Shown in pieces: positions 34,323 to 46,945 of a DNA stretch of 64,000 bases. The notes under the pieces are model-generated. The model was given only the letters and a program-made list of their open reading frames with translations. It did no database searches and was not told the DNA's origin. This DNA comes from Epiperipatus broadwayi (taxonomy: Eukaryota > Onychophora > Udeonychophora > Euonychophora > Peripatidae), in contig JAQFVV010000020.1 of the NCBI GenBank assembly GCA_028023455.1, positions 10,215,092-10,279,091 on the forward strand, read 5' to 3'. How positions within the stretch are numbered: the stretch's first letter is position 1; each line of letters opens with the position of its first letter. Position numbers and translations under genes: made by a program.

Positions 34323-36261
34323 ATACTATAATTATGTTGCATCCTTTCTCTCATACATCTTATGCATGAGTGTACCATTCCCCCTCACTAATATTAGCAG
34401 CAAATATTTTACCACCTTTTATGTACCTATTACAACTGAGCGCCATGTCATGGGCTTATACTACTTATTTGTTTCTTCAGAAATTTTTTTTTCAATGAAC
34501 AAAAAAATAGATTTATTTAAGTTACACTTATTAATTTATTGTTATTAATGTCTGTAAGTTGTTTCAAGAAAATTATTAACTTTTATTAAAATGTTCTATT
34601 ATTTTATTTAATGTTATTATTTATTTCAGGCTTTATATTCAGCAGTCTCCAGTGAAACCAGGTTATAGTAAAAATAATAAAAATGCTGGTAATCATCAAA
34701 ATGCCAAGAAAAGTGAAAATAGAGTGTTTTTGTGAAGTAAGTAAAAAATAAAATCTGCTTGATATGTAATAATGCTCCAAAGTTATACAACATGAATCAG
34801 ACTATAAATAACATAAACAAAATAGATAACATGAGGTAAATGACACAAGAAAAGTTGAAAGAACTAGTTGGGACGAAAAAACAAAAGTTTTGTTTAGCTG
34901 AAGTATTGTAAAAAAATGAAGTAGAGTCATGAAAACTTTTCTTGTCAGAATTGAACTAAACAATTGAAACCTTACTTAAGGTGATTATCAGGAGTCTAAT
35001 TAAAGCTCAAAAATTGTTTATCCTTAAAATGGTTTGAAATCTTAACCTCTTTATATGAAAACACGCTTCAGAAACACATATCAATTTATATAAGAAGGCT
35101 CCTTTTTCTTTTTCCAAAGAAATTATTTCACAAATAAAAAATAATATATTTAAAAAATGTTTTTTTTTTTTTTTTACTGAAAAATACCTTGAAAAAATAT
35201 CATTTTACTTTCCGATTATTTAAAGTGTAATTATTTTCTATATTTTTTATTATTAATTTATATATTTTTTATATATTTATATACAAAAAACAAAAAAATA
35301 TAGAAACTAAATAAAATAAAAAATAATGATATATTTTTTCTATGATATAGCTTGCTCCAATATTTGAATAGATGATACAAATAAAAATAAACATTTTCCA
35401 AATATTATGACCTGATTAGGTTTTGATAATATCTTTATCTTTAATAATAATAAATATCCTGCTAAAAGAAAATTTGAAGATATATATATATAACTCGTTT
35501 TGAACAAGCTAACTCTATAATGATTTATTTGATATTGATATTTTAATAGTACTTTTTAATAAATTACAATATTTTTTATATAATATTCAAATATACTTTC
35601 AATAATTTTATTAGGTATGACAATAAACTGTATGTGATTATTTTAGCTACAGAAAAAGGAAAGTACTAAGTCTTTATCTATGATTTAATATGATGTAGGT
35701 AGTTATATATACTAATTTTTTAGAATTTATGACCAACTAACCTACAAGAAATTTATAATTTATGATTGATATAGAAATAGTACTTTTATTCTTTTTTATT
35801 ACTTTGAAACAATGACTTATTTTTTAGCTAATACATTTTTTTTTTGCTTTAAAATAAATATATTTTTTTAGTAATACAACATATATATGATAAATGGCTA
35901 ACATATTTTTTAAAATTCAATATCCTTCGGTAAGGCTAGAAATGTGAAAAAATAGATTTGCAACTTTAATTATTTAAACAAACAAAATCACTAGTCTCAA
36001 AATTTCATACCTTTGAAAGATATAGACAATGGGGGTGTCTCAATTAGCTGAATTTTTTGTTTGTTTAATTTTGATATTTAAACTAGTATCGATACAAACA
36101 CTAATACGGCAAGATATATTTAATTATGTTTTTAAATTCGCAAAAAATATACCTCTGTCAAAATAACTTCTGAGTTACGGGCCCTTTGGTTGAGAAAAAC
36201 AATGATTTGAGATAGCAACAAAACAAAAAAAGAAATTTAAGATGGTTCCAAGATCATAATA
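34323..36261. other. Gene-free AT-rich stretch
   Basis: Poly(A/T)-rich sequence with no recognisable gene. Confidence 0.5.
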
Positions 36262-36264
36262 CAC

Positions 36265-36316
<52 letters not shown>
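36262..36316. repeat. (TA)n microsatellite
   Basis: An uninterrupted alternating TA tract. The Tyr/Ile ORF across it is an artefact. Confidence 0.95.
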
Positions 36317-36317
<1 letters not shown>

Positions 36318-37074
36318 AGAAGACATGTATAAAGAAATAAAATTGAAAAGGTTGAGACAATCAAAAAAATTATAAATTTCATAAGATATTAAAGCTTAAA
36401 ACAACAGTTCTCCTTTCTTAACTGAATAGCAGTAAATATTTATTTACCTACTATACTGAGGTACAGACACGCTCCATCTTAAACAATGAACTAGAAAAAG
36501 ATACTCTTCATACCTAAAAAGAACCAAACCTTTTTTTGAAAACGTGCAAATTTATCCTTCATGTTGATATAACAAAACTTATATGATTTAAATTTAAAGT
36601 AAGGAAAAGACAGATATTATGAAAAGTAAGTAAAGATAAAAGTAAGTGTTTGAAAGTTGAAAAATGGAAAATAAGCATTTCAACAGCAACATGAACAAAC
36701 AATTCAGCGAAACTGCGTACAACAAGCAGAAAAAAATTTTAAGCCTTAAAACTAAATTGAAATAGCGCAGATTTTAAATTTTGAAGATGAGTTTTTTTTT
36801 TTCTTCAATTTCTCAATAAATACAACAATACTAACAAACTAAATGGAGGAATGAGATAGTGTATTAGATCGAGTTAATGAGGTTGCTTTCGTTTGATATT
36901 TATGGAGCAGAAAATAAGAAAGATATTTATTGAACATTAAAATACAACAAACTAAAAGAAAAGACAAAAACAAGAGGAAGAAACAGTAATATTATACTAT
37001 ACTTTCAAAAAAACTTTATAAAAAGATTTTTTTGTACTAATTTTATTTAATGTACTATAAATCTTACATTTTTA
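36317..37074. other. Gene-free stretch
   Basis: The plus strand is A/purine-rich around 36,600-36,980, but no protein family is recognisable. Confidence 0.4.
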
Positions 37075-37370
37075 TTAAAACCCCACCTTTCTTTCTATCC
37101 CAAACTACTATAACTTCTATAACAAAAACCTAAAACTATACCCTTACTTCCTAAAACCTCTTTCCCCCTCCTTAACCTAAAACGATTTATTATTTCACCC
37201 TCACCCCCCCCTCCTTCAACCCCAAATAATATAATTTACTATAGAACCCTTCCTAACCCCCAACTAACTTAATACGAAAAACTAGTTTTTCACTCTTCCC
37301 CCTCCCCTTTTCTAAAAACACCATTTTCTAAATTTCCCTTTCATATTCCTTACTTCCTCCTCCTATAACT
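37075..37370. other. G-depleted, C-rich tract
   Basis: In nearly 300 bases the plus strand has only about four G residues while C is frequent (CCCC and longer runs). This is a sharp strand asymmetry unlike the surroundings. CCTAA-like and TAACCC-like words recur (CTAAAACCT, TAACCTAAAA, CCTAACCCCC). It could be an old C-rich satellite or a degenerate telomere-like block. No ORF is meaningful here. Confidence 0.5.
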
Positions 37371-37560
37371 TTTTTTTTGTTTTCTTTTAGATTTTTTTTT
37401 TTTTTTTCTGTTTTTTTTTAAATCTTTTTTTAACTTTTTAATATAGATAAAAAGTAAAAAAAAAAAAAAAGAAAAAAAAGTAAAAAAATATTTAAAAATA
37501 GTATAAGAAAAACCAAAATTAAAAGTAAAATAAAAAAAAGAATAAAAATAACACAATAAC
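37371..37560. repeat. Poly(T)-rich then poly(A)-rich inverted tract
   Basis: A T-rich half (37,371-37,441) is followed by an A-rich half (37,448-37,560). Interruptions partly mirror each other, so the two halves can pair. ORFs reported from such sequence would be low-complexity artefacts. Confidence 0.6.
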
Positions 37561-39303
37561 TAAAAAATGTATTAATTAAAAAGAAACAAATTATTTTTGG
37601 AGCAATAGTAAGAAAAGATTTTTTAATACACAGATGCAAGGAAAGAATTAATATAGCGTATTATTATGACAAGTATTTATAAGTTATTAGTAAGAAGTGT
37701 TAATTTATTTTTAATTAATGAATAAACTATTAGGGTGAAAATGATTAGATTCAGCTTGACTACACTGCAAATAGAGACAGTTGAGTAAAATAGAAATAGG
37801 AAAAGCTAAAAATTGCTTTGGGAAAACAGAATGAACATACATATAAAACCAAAATAGAATAAATTATAGAACACTAAATATAACATTTGATAGAGGTGGA
37901 TAAACTGAATTTATATGTAAATTGTGGGGATAACCTTATTACTTGCATTAAATAATACAAAGATTTTACAAACTTATAAATAAATATTATATATACTTTT
38001 TTATTTTATATATAACAACAGTATTATTATAAAAGTTTTTTTCTAGAAAAAGTTAAATCTAGAATCTATCAAATGTGAGGGGCACCTATTGTTACACTAC
38101 TGATAGTCTTAACTATATTAACTGTGATTTTGCTAAAAGAATGCTTTTATTTCTGGCACATGGAAGTTGATGGGCGGTTATAGATATTATATGGTAGCAT
38201 CCTTCTAGGGATATAGTAACATGCTTGTACATGTATGAATATATAAGTACCACCTAAAATAAAATGCGTCTGAATATAAGGACTTCCTAAATTTATTTAA
38301 TAAAAATATATATATATCTTTATTGGAGATATAAAGATTATAGATGAGCACTGGACTCACCAACTCTAGACAATCTAGTGGGAACCAATACAGTAAGTTT
38401 TAATACAAAGCAGTATGAAAGATGACAAAATAAACCATGGTAAAAACTATAAATTAAAATTTGTACAGCAAAAAAACAAAAAGAGACAAGAATTTAAAAC
38501 CTAAACAATTAAAAACAGGCTAAAAGGGATAACAAATGATAGAATAAAATAATATAACAATATAAACAACCTAAAAGATTTAAGACGTGCAGAATAGGAG
38601 GCCTTTGGCAGAAAAAAGGTTCTCCACCCTCATAAGATAATAAAACCTATGATATTTGTTACTTTTTAGCAGATTTAATTTAACATCATTTTTTTAGCAC
38701 TATATTAAAAACAATTGACTTTTTTTTGACCAACAATTAAATTTACTTACTAAACTCAAGAGTCATCTATTATAAATTTGGGTAATCTATCGACACAAGC
38801 TGGTAGTGCTATAATTACATGTGGACTGATTTCTAACTAATAAACTACATCAGTGAAAAGCATGCAACTTTAAAGCTATTAGGCTCTTAAACTAATATCT
38901 TGAAGATCAAACACACTATCATTTTGAATCCAAGTTAATTTATTTCTATTATTAGACATCAAACTAGATTATTATATTTTAGTGATTTCAGCTTTATATT
39001 AACTACAAGTACACTTCACTTGTATGCTAATGCAGTATATTAAAACAAAAATGATAAAAAAAGGTCATGCAATGTTTTGCTATTATATACATCCAACCTC
39101 TATTGTTTGAAGCTATATTGTAAAATAATAAAATCTGTCACATCTATAAGACATATTTGTAAGTTAATTCTTCAGCATTTGATAAATCAAGAATAGTTCT
39201 CTACTCTAGTGCTATTCACTATAAATGTGAATAATCAGTGTTCGTTTTACTATATATTGTGCAAGCTGAAGAATTGAATAATTTGTTATTATTAATATAC
39301 CTA
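37561..39303. other. Gene-free AT-rich stretch
   Basis: No gene or clear element. The block near 38,590-38,640 is slightly less AT-rich but unrecognised. Confidence 0.45.
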
Positions 39304-39520
39304 CATGGTTTTGTAGTTAAATAAAGATAAAAGGTGGTTGCTGGAGGGTTGCATTAGATCCTACAATCCAGGTGCAGTAGATCCAAGGCCCCTCACTGAC
39401 AAAGGCCACAAGCCAGAAACTAATCTGGGGGTGTTGGATGAGTAGGCAATGGATGGTGATTTTATGCACAAGCCTTCTGGCATCCATTGATTACTCTGGC
39501 TTTCACTGAGTGGCAATATG
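39304..39520 (+). repeat. Repeat family B, 3' portion
   Basis: The unit carries TGGTTTTGTAGTTAAATAAA, GGAGGGTTGCATTAGATCCT, GGCCACAAGCCAGAAACTAA and GGCATCCATTGATTACTCTG in family order. The tRNA-like head is absent. Confidence 0.7.
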
Positions 39521-41349
39521 TATAGAGAGGAAAAAATATGCCTACAACTAATATAAAGCTAAGGATACTAAAATATGTAGATATAGAAGTGGTCTCAGAT
39601 CTTTATAACTATTCAAATAGAACGACTTGGGTTCAAACATTTAGATTTATTTGAATTTCAGGTTGATAACTTTAATAGTAAAATATAGTTAAAGCCGTTT
39701 GTTAGACGCATAATTAAATACATTCCTTTCAATTTTGATAAAGATAAAGGCCAGTGGGGGGACTAGGATTTAAAATGCAATGAAGCATCTGATCAATGAT
39801 TAGTCAAGCATACAGTAGTTGGCACTAGAATAGAGTTGTTCTTGTTTTATCACATTTGCAAGTTATCTCATTAAATTATAATCTTTTTTTTTTAAAATAA
39901 ATTGAAAAAACATTATCATAGTTTATAACGTATAAAATAAATATTTCTGCTGTACTTTATCAAATATGCTATTTTAGAAAAAAAAAAAAAAAGAATTTCA
40001 TATCAAGAAATAAATTCCAAATGCTATTTTTTATTTATTTAACATTTGAGTCAATATTAGAATAAACATTTTTTAAAATGGTAATTAATAACATAATTAA
40101 TTGCATAAAAAAATAAAGGAGAAAATTATTTAGTAATGAAACTAATTTGTTTAAAATAATAGTTTTTTGCATAATTATGATCTTAATATGCATAAATTCA
40201 CAGTTTATTAATTAACAATAATGAGTCTCCTCTTAACTAAAAACAACAACAAAAAAAAAAAAATCACAAGATTAAAGAATCTAGTTCATACGATTTTAAT
40301 TACAAATTACATAACTTAAAAGGGAAACATAAAAGGATAATTTAAAAATGATTAGATAAGTGACAAACAACATTTAAGAAAACAAAATTTTGGAAAATAT
40401 TACATTTTTTATTGTAGATTGAAGGGAGGGGAGGAAGAGAAAGTAATTATTTTGCATAATTTGTATCCATATAAGTTAATTAGAATACATGTTAATATGC
40501 ATATGTATACAACAAATTCAAAAAAGTAATAATAGAAATAATTACAACGAAATATTAATTTGTTTTCGTTTTATATATTGCGATCTTTAGCTTTTCCCTG
40601 AAGCTAAATGCCAACGCAACATGTCTTATGCCAAAATATCTATTTTAAAAAATTATACAGTTTAACCCTGTTCAAAATATTAAAAACATTTTGCAAATTA
40701 TATTTTAAATTAGACGGAACAATAACATTATCAGCTTAATGTAATTATTATGCCATTCAAACAAATGCTAAATTTAAAACTCTTAGATTTTGAATCCAAA
40801 CATTATTACTTGCCCAAACATAAACTTGATACTAGATTAGGATACTTTAGCAATCTCAATTATAGTCTTAAAAAGTGTCAGACATCACTAAGGAGATAGG
40901 AAAAAGGTTTGAAAAAAATTAAATATGTTTGCCGAATGAACATATTGCAAAAGTTATCAAATAAATTAAATGTAAATTGTGACATTTTGTTTTTATCTAA
41001 AAATTAATTTCTCTTAAAGATAAGTGCAATAAAAATACAATTTTAAAAAACAAACAAACAGAAATTTATATTTTATTTTAGTAATGTTTCATCAACTTCA
41101 ATCTCTAGGCATGCACTCTGAAAGAATCAGAATTCCAAGCAGTAGCGTAGTTTGACTTTTGTTATTTTTATGGCTTCCTAATTTACAAGATATAAACAAT
41201 AAAGATTACATGAAGCAGATTGTATGATGTGTTAATTCAAAATTTTATTTAATAAAAAAAAAAACTGGAATCAAAAGATGTTAACATTATTTATCTGCTG
41301 TGATGCCAGTTAAGTACATAATCTGAGTTCACAAAAATGCTTTGATATG
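39521..41349. other. Gene-free AT-rich stretch
   Basis: Nothing recognised. Confidence 0.5.
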
Positions 41350-42290
41350 CATAAATATTAAATAATTAAGTTTTTTTAAGTTAAGTAAATGAGGCATTTA
41401 TTTATATAGTGCTATGTTTATAAATTGTAATAAACTAAAGATTAGCCTTTCAAGCTAACGTACATGCGCTTTTTACGAATGTTAATAATAATAAATGAAT
41501 ACTTTCATTTCCAACACAAGGTAAAGTCTTTGTGAACGAATAAATGAATCACTTATTCATTCAACCCAAATGCTTATATATGGACAAATCTTAAGTACTG
41601 GATATGAAAGCATGAGGATAAATCAATCACTTTAAATTACTGTTGAATGAATAAGTGATTCATTTATTCGTTCGCAAAGACTTTATCTTGTGCTGGAAAT
41701 GAAAGTATTCATTTATTATTATTAACAATCGTAAAAAGTGCATGTACGTTAGCTTGAAAGGCTAATCTTTAGTTTAAAGTTAAGTAAAAAAAACTTAGCT
41801 ATTTATAAGCCACCAGTTATTAAAAATACTACATAGGAGTCCCTAGAAAAAAATACAGGAAAAAAAAATCATTAAAATAAATATAGCTATTTGCTGTTAT
41901 TATTTAATGGTATTTTTCTACAAATTTAATTTTCATTTAAAACATTAAATATTAAATAATTAAATTTTTCAAAGCTCAGTAAAAGAAATTCATCTGCTTA
42001 TGAACCTTTTAAGTATCAAGAATACTGTATGGCAGCTCTAAAGAACAAAAATATAAAAAATAAACACCTTCAAAAGCTTTGTTTGGTGCTAAAGTTATTT
42101 ATGTACTGATATTTTTAAAAAAATCAATTTCACATTGCTAAATTGTGATAACTTTAAATTACATTTAAAAATTGAATTGAAATCATTTTTTCCTCTTACA
42201 AATATTAAATAATTAAATTTTTTAAAGGTGAGTAAAGAAACTTAGCTTTTTTACAAGTCTACAACAAGAGTTCCTAATTAATAATAAACT
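41350..42290. repeat. Diverged tandem array of about 250-bp units
   Basis: Units begin with AAATATTAAATAATTAA followed by a T-run and AG(T/G/C)(T/G)(A/C)AGTAAA, at about 41,357, 41,946 and 42,203. After subtracting the MITE inserted in the first unit, the spacing is about 250 bp. The units also share AACTTAGCT and a following G/C-containing patch (GAGTCCCTAG / GAGTTCCTAA). Function unknown. Confidence 0.5.
41433..41774. mobile_element. MITE with about 130-bp TIRs and TA duplication
   Basis: The ends start AACTAAAGATTAGCCTTTCA and finish with the complement. The inverted arms continue through GCTAACGTACATG, the (AAT)n patch and CAAAGACTTTA for about 130 bp each. A TA dinucleotide flanks both sides (41,431-41,432 and 41,775-41,776), consistent with Tc1/mariner-type target choice. 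There is no ORF. Confidence 0.8.
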
Positions 42291-43149
42291 GTTAAATACT
42301 TTATTAATGAATATCATAAAGATGCTATATTTTTTGCAGAAAGACTATAATAATACCCTAAAATATTGCCATTTTTTCCTATTCAACATTATATGCAATT
42401 TTAAAAATGTATATAGTGAACTCTTGTTTTATCGTATATGCACAGATAGTTTTTATGCAATCCTTGGTCCTAAAATCAGTGTCATAATTATTTGTCAGAT
42501 CTACCAGTCATAAGTCATAACCCTAACAATTTTTTTTGCATGGATAGTAAATTTGTATATAAATATGAAATATTTTTATTATTTTATTTAAAAAAACAAT
42601 CATATCTTCTATACCTCTCTCTTCTTATACAAATAATTCAAAGATAACTGTTTCTTTTACTTCTTATTATATTAAAAATGAATAACATTAGCTTGTTTTT
42701 TCTCATTTTGCTACTTGTTTATTAAAAAGAAAGGACGGGAAGTTTATCAACACCTTTGCTTCTTATCTTAATTAGTCTCCAAAAATGTAAAGTATTTGCT
42801 TCTAATTTTTTATATAATAATTTAATGATAAAACTATTTATTTAAAAAAAGTAATTTTATCTAATTATTATATTTAATACATATTCAGTTTTTTTTTAAA
42901 TATAGGTAATTACTTTCATATTAGAAAAGATAAATTTTTAGTAAACTTCTGTTCTTACATTTTATGTAGCCCTTGTTTGTTTTTATCTGCTGCATTGAAA
43001 AAATATGGATTGAGAATTCATTATCTAATAAAATTGATATGTAGGAAAAATGAAATTGGAAAAAAAAACCACTTAGGAGCTTGATTTAAGAGATAGTTTT
43101 GAAGTGGAAAGTCTTCAAATCTGATTTCTGAAGACCAAATTTTAGGTCG
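42291..43149. other. Gene-free AT-rich stretch
   Basis: Nothing recognised. Confidence 0.5.
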
Positions 43150-43470
43150 CCTTCATGAATATCTAAGAAATACCTGCAAAAAAATTACATGTAGTTAGAT
43201 CCTTAGAAAACTTGCATTTTATGTTTGCAACATGGAACAACAGCATCTCAATATTGATGCAGATCATGAATAAGAATGATCCCGATTGAAAGGTTGAATT
43301 TTCCAAGGGATATTTTTTTGTAAATCAGAACAGGATAATCAGTTTAATCAGTAAAATCATTGGGAGTGATGAGGCAACATTAACACTGAATGGGGTCATT
43401 TAAAAAAGAAACTATATGCCTCAAAAGCAGAAAATATCATTGAATTATATGCTATTAAAGCACATTATTA
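43150..43470 (+). pseudogene. Mariner/Tc1-like DDE transposase relic
   Basis: The frame open from about 43,290 to a stop at 43,401 reads KVEF, then LISKIIGSDEATLTLNGVI. After a frame disruption, RNYMPQ and AENI follow. This matches the pattern around a catalytic Asp in Tc1/mariner-superfamily transposases (RV.FC......F...I.FSDEA.F.LNG.VNR.N.RYW..EN). Upstream, about 43,195-43,240, ILRKLAFY and QQHL fit the preceding helix-turn-helix linker but are less certain. The other catalytic residues are not recognisable, and stops on both sides show it is dead. Confidence 0.5.
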
Positions 43471-43744
43471 ATAGATGGGTCTCATGACCTAGGTACTTCA
43501 ATTTCTCAAAAATATTATCAATGCTTATATGCAAATAAAACACTAAAATCTTATACAGAGATATACTTTATCATAGAATAATCAATGAGGAAAGCTTATT
43601 ATCCCCTAAATTGAATTACAATATGATACTGCACATTGAATACTAAATTAAATTACGATCTGATAGCTTAACATCTTCTAATATTACCGCAAAGTATATT
43701 ATAATATTTCAAAAGTGTTATTAAGATTATTAAAACAAATTGAT

Positions 43745-43905
43745 GTAAAGTGAATGATTTAATATATTCATGCTCTCATTTCAAGACACTTAAGATAGGC
43801 CTATATAAGTGCATTTAGATTTGAAAATAAGACAATCATTCTTATTTTCTCAAAGTCTTTATCTTCTAGCTGGAATGAGAGCATCCTCACATTCTTGACT
43901 TAGTA
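43745..43905. repeat. Diverged relative of the 41.4 kb MITE
   Basis: The inverted arms ATGCTCTCATTTCAAGACAC and CTAGCTGGAATGAGAGCAT, with TTCTCAAAGTCTTTATCTT, correspond to the TIR interior of the 41,433-41,774 element (GAAAGTATTCATT, CAAAGACTTTATCTT). It is shorter and more decayed. Confidence 0.45.
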
Positions 43906-46101
43906 TTATGTATGGCATTAGTGAGTAAGGTTTATTACCTTCTAAAATTAAATTAATGAAAATAAACAAAGTTATTAAAAAGAACAAAATATATAAATTT
44001 TAACATGTGTCAAATAATTCCACAATAGAACATTAATTCAAGATCAATAACATTACACATACTTGCATAAAATAATCCAAAAAAATCCCTGAAATTCTTG
44101 CTGTTGCTTTTGCTATGTCAGATAACATTTGGCAGATATTTGTGTCAAAAGTAGGTGATATTTTATATTATGTAGTGGGTACATTCTCCATTCCTAGAAA
44201 AAGGTCTTTTGTTTATAATTAAAACAATATCCATAACAAGATGATTATTAGAAAGCACTTTTTTTAAAAAACTAATGGTATATGAAAATGATAAAATAAT
44301 CTATTTTCAATATTGTACATTTTAAATATATTTAAATCTGACAATGTGGAAAAATCAGAGGGCCCTTTTTGTTAGTAGATATATCTATAATTGATTTTCT
44401 TGACTCAAGATGGTTACATCATAATAGTAACATCTTTCTCATAGAAGAGCTTCAGTTATTCAAACAGAAGAAATTGGTATGAAATATTAAACAATCACAA
44501 TTTTATCTCTCCAAAATCATCAGCTTTGGCATTGTTGTTGTTATTATTATGATCATTATTGTTGTTGTTGTTAGAAGTTATCAGTTCTTAATAAATTCTT
44601 GAAAATGATACAAATAGCACATTTGCAAATGACTATTATCTCTTTGTTTTTTCAGGTGGCTAAAAGTCTCATAATTATTATGGCAATGAGGTCTATTCAC
44701 TTCATTGTTGATTATCCTATTTTCACCCCACAATCTAATGTATCACATATATATACTTTTAAGTAAATTAGATTATTCATTACATTATCAAAATAGAACA
44801 ATTTCAACTTGATCATTTATTCTTCATGAAAGTATTTAGATTAATCTGATCATATATTCATTTGATTGTTTTCATTAATATCCATGAAATTCTCAAATTA
44901 ATACCACAATCCAAAAGAATAAATATCTTTCTCATTATACAAGCAAGTTAACCTGGATTTGAAATCTTGGCATTTTTCTTTAAATTTTAAGATAATAGCT
45001 TGAATAATGTAAGTAAATAAAAGATGGCTGCCAGATGCATATGTGTATTAGTTGTAACTTTGAATTGTAGTCTTCAGTGATGAAGACAAAAACTTCTAAT
45101 CAATCTGAAATGGGACTTTATAACACTATACAATTTGCTTAACCAATAATTACTCAAAATTACAATAGATAGCTGAAAACTAAAATGAAAATAAATACTC
45201 TTGAAAGCATATAAATAAACTTATGAGAAGCCATGTGACTTTGTGTTGACATTAATCTCCTTAGCCAAAGGAAAGAAGAAATCTATAATTGATCATAAAA
45301 GTGGGGTCTGAAATATATAAAAAGTGACTTGACGTCATATCTATATAACTATACACCAAATTAGTCTCAGTTTAAAATCTTATGAATTATTTTCAATTTC
45401 AGAATATTAGCTAAAACAGTATTTATTTATTTACCATATGGATTTTTTTCTTTCTTTTAGACAATTTACCTATTAATAAAAGATCATAGAGAAACTTATA
45501 GAGATTCCAATCAAGGCATAGATTCATTGGTGATTTTATATAACATTCAACTTTGCCATCTGCCATTCATTCAATCATTAAGTATGTAATTCATAATTTG
45601 CATTTGTCCACAATCTACATACATCCATGATAAATTCCATTTATCAAGCACAATGACAAAAAGTTATCCTGAATCTATTAATGAGACTTCAGTAAAGTTT
45701 AGGAAGATCAAATCCATTTGGCTTTATTATTAAATATGAGGAAATATATTTGTTTGGAATCTCACAAAAATTTCATAGCTCAAATAGTATAAAAGAATAA
45801 AAAATTACTGTTAGATGCAAAAGTGCATTAATTCTGACTTTGAATTCTAGTCTCTTCTGACAAAGGTAAAAGACAGAAACTAGTCTGGAGATATAAATTT
45901 TATAGCCTATGCCACCTGATGTGTATTGATTAGTCAAATTTACAGTATATATCTCTAGTTAGGGTGAAAATAAGTATTCTTCAGTGTACAAATTCATAAC
46001 TATAGAGAATCACAGAAAAAAAAAAAACACCAACAATTTTAATTTCTATTTTTAAAGTTATGCTCTTACATCTAAAACTCTTTTCCATGTTTTTTTGTTA
46101 T
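43906..46101. other. Gene-free stretch with worn family B fragments
   Basis: Sequences at about 45,020-45,100 and 45,805-45,950 retain the module TTTGAATT(G/C)TAGTC..., GACAAAGG and AGACAGAAACTAGTCTGG, so they are diverged family B copies. No gene is seen. Confidence 0.4.
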
Positions 46102-46410
46102 TAAGCCAATAAACATCACATGATCACCATTTCTTATGCTTGCTCGTAACTGTTATTAAAACAGGCAAAACTCTATACATATTGCCACTCAGTGCAAGCC
46201 AGAGTAATCAGTGGATGCCAGAAGGCTTGTGCATAAAATCCCTGTCTAGGGCCTACTCATCCAATATCCCCAGACTAGTTTCTGGCTTGTGACTTTTATC
46301 AGTGAGGAGCCTTGGATCTGAGAGCACTGCACCTAGATCTTAGGATTACTCCGGCTTGCACTGAATGGCAATACGTATAGAGAGACTTGCCTGTTTTTCA
46401 TGGCATTTTT
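46102..46410 (-). repeat. Repeat family B copy ending in a short inversion
   Basis: From AACATCACATGATCACCATT through GGATGCCAGAAGGCTTGTGC to TGCACCTAGATCTTAGGA the unit is in minus orientation. It then turns into the inverted terminal sequence GCACTGAATGGCAATACGTA near 46,355-46,380. Confidence 0.65.
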
Positions 46411-46539
46411 GATCAGCATTTGTTTGAAGAGAATCTTTTGAACTGGATTCTTAATTGATGAATGATTCAAAGAGGCAAAAATTATCAGCCACTTTTATGC
46501 CTTCATATAAAATTATAAATTTTCTTAAACAAATCTATA

Positions 46540-46945
46540 TATATATACTTATCTATTTACTATTTAAAGTAATAGCGTATTGGTGGAGTTCGATTTCCTA
46601 TGTAATGATTTCAAGATTTTCAGCACTTTATAATACTAGATTTACATTTATAAGTCATGTTTGTCTGACCATGAGTGGTTAAAAATGAGACACTGTCTTT
46701 CCTCTGCAATAGGTTAAATAGATTTGTACAATTCAAAATTTGATTATAACATCAGGCACACAATAGACTCAAGCCCTGATTTAGCATGGTCAGTAAAAGT
46801 TGGTGTATTTATAGAAATCCACTCTAAACTTAAATGATTCACTTAAGTTTTTTAAACTCTTACTGACGTGTGAGTGCACGGAGATTTATAATATTTAAAG
46901 TAATAGCGCATTATCGGAGTTCGACTTCGGATCTGATGATTTCTA
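46540..46945. repeat. Relative of the 12.5 kb hairpin MITE
   Basis: AATAGCGTATTGGTGGAGTT (about 46,570) and AATAGCGCATTATCGGAGTT (about 46,905) are both the same-orientation right arm of the hairpin family. AAAGTTGGTGTATTTATAG (about 46,797) matches the loop of the 12.5 kb copy. It is a rearranged or internally enlarged member. Confidence 0.5.

Noticed and set aside
36175-36360. Tyr/Ile-repeat ORF
   Set aside because: Translation of a (TA)n microsatellite.
37350-37639. Two Phe/Lys-rich minus-strand ORFs
   Set aside because: Low-complexity translation of poly(T)/poly(A) tracts.
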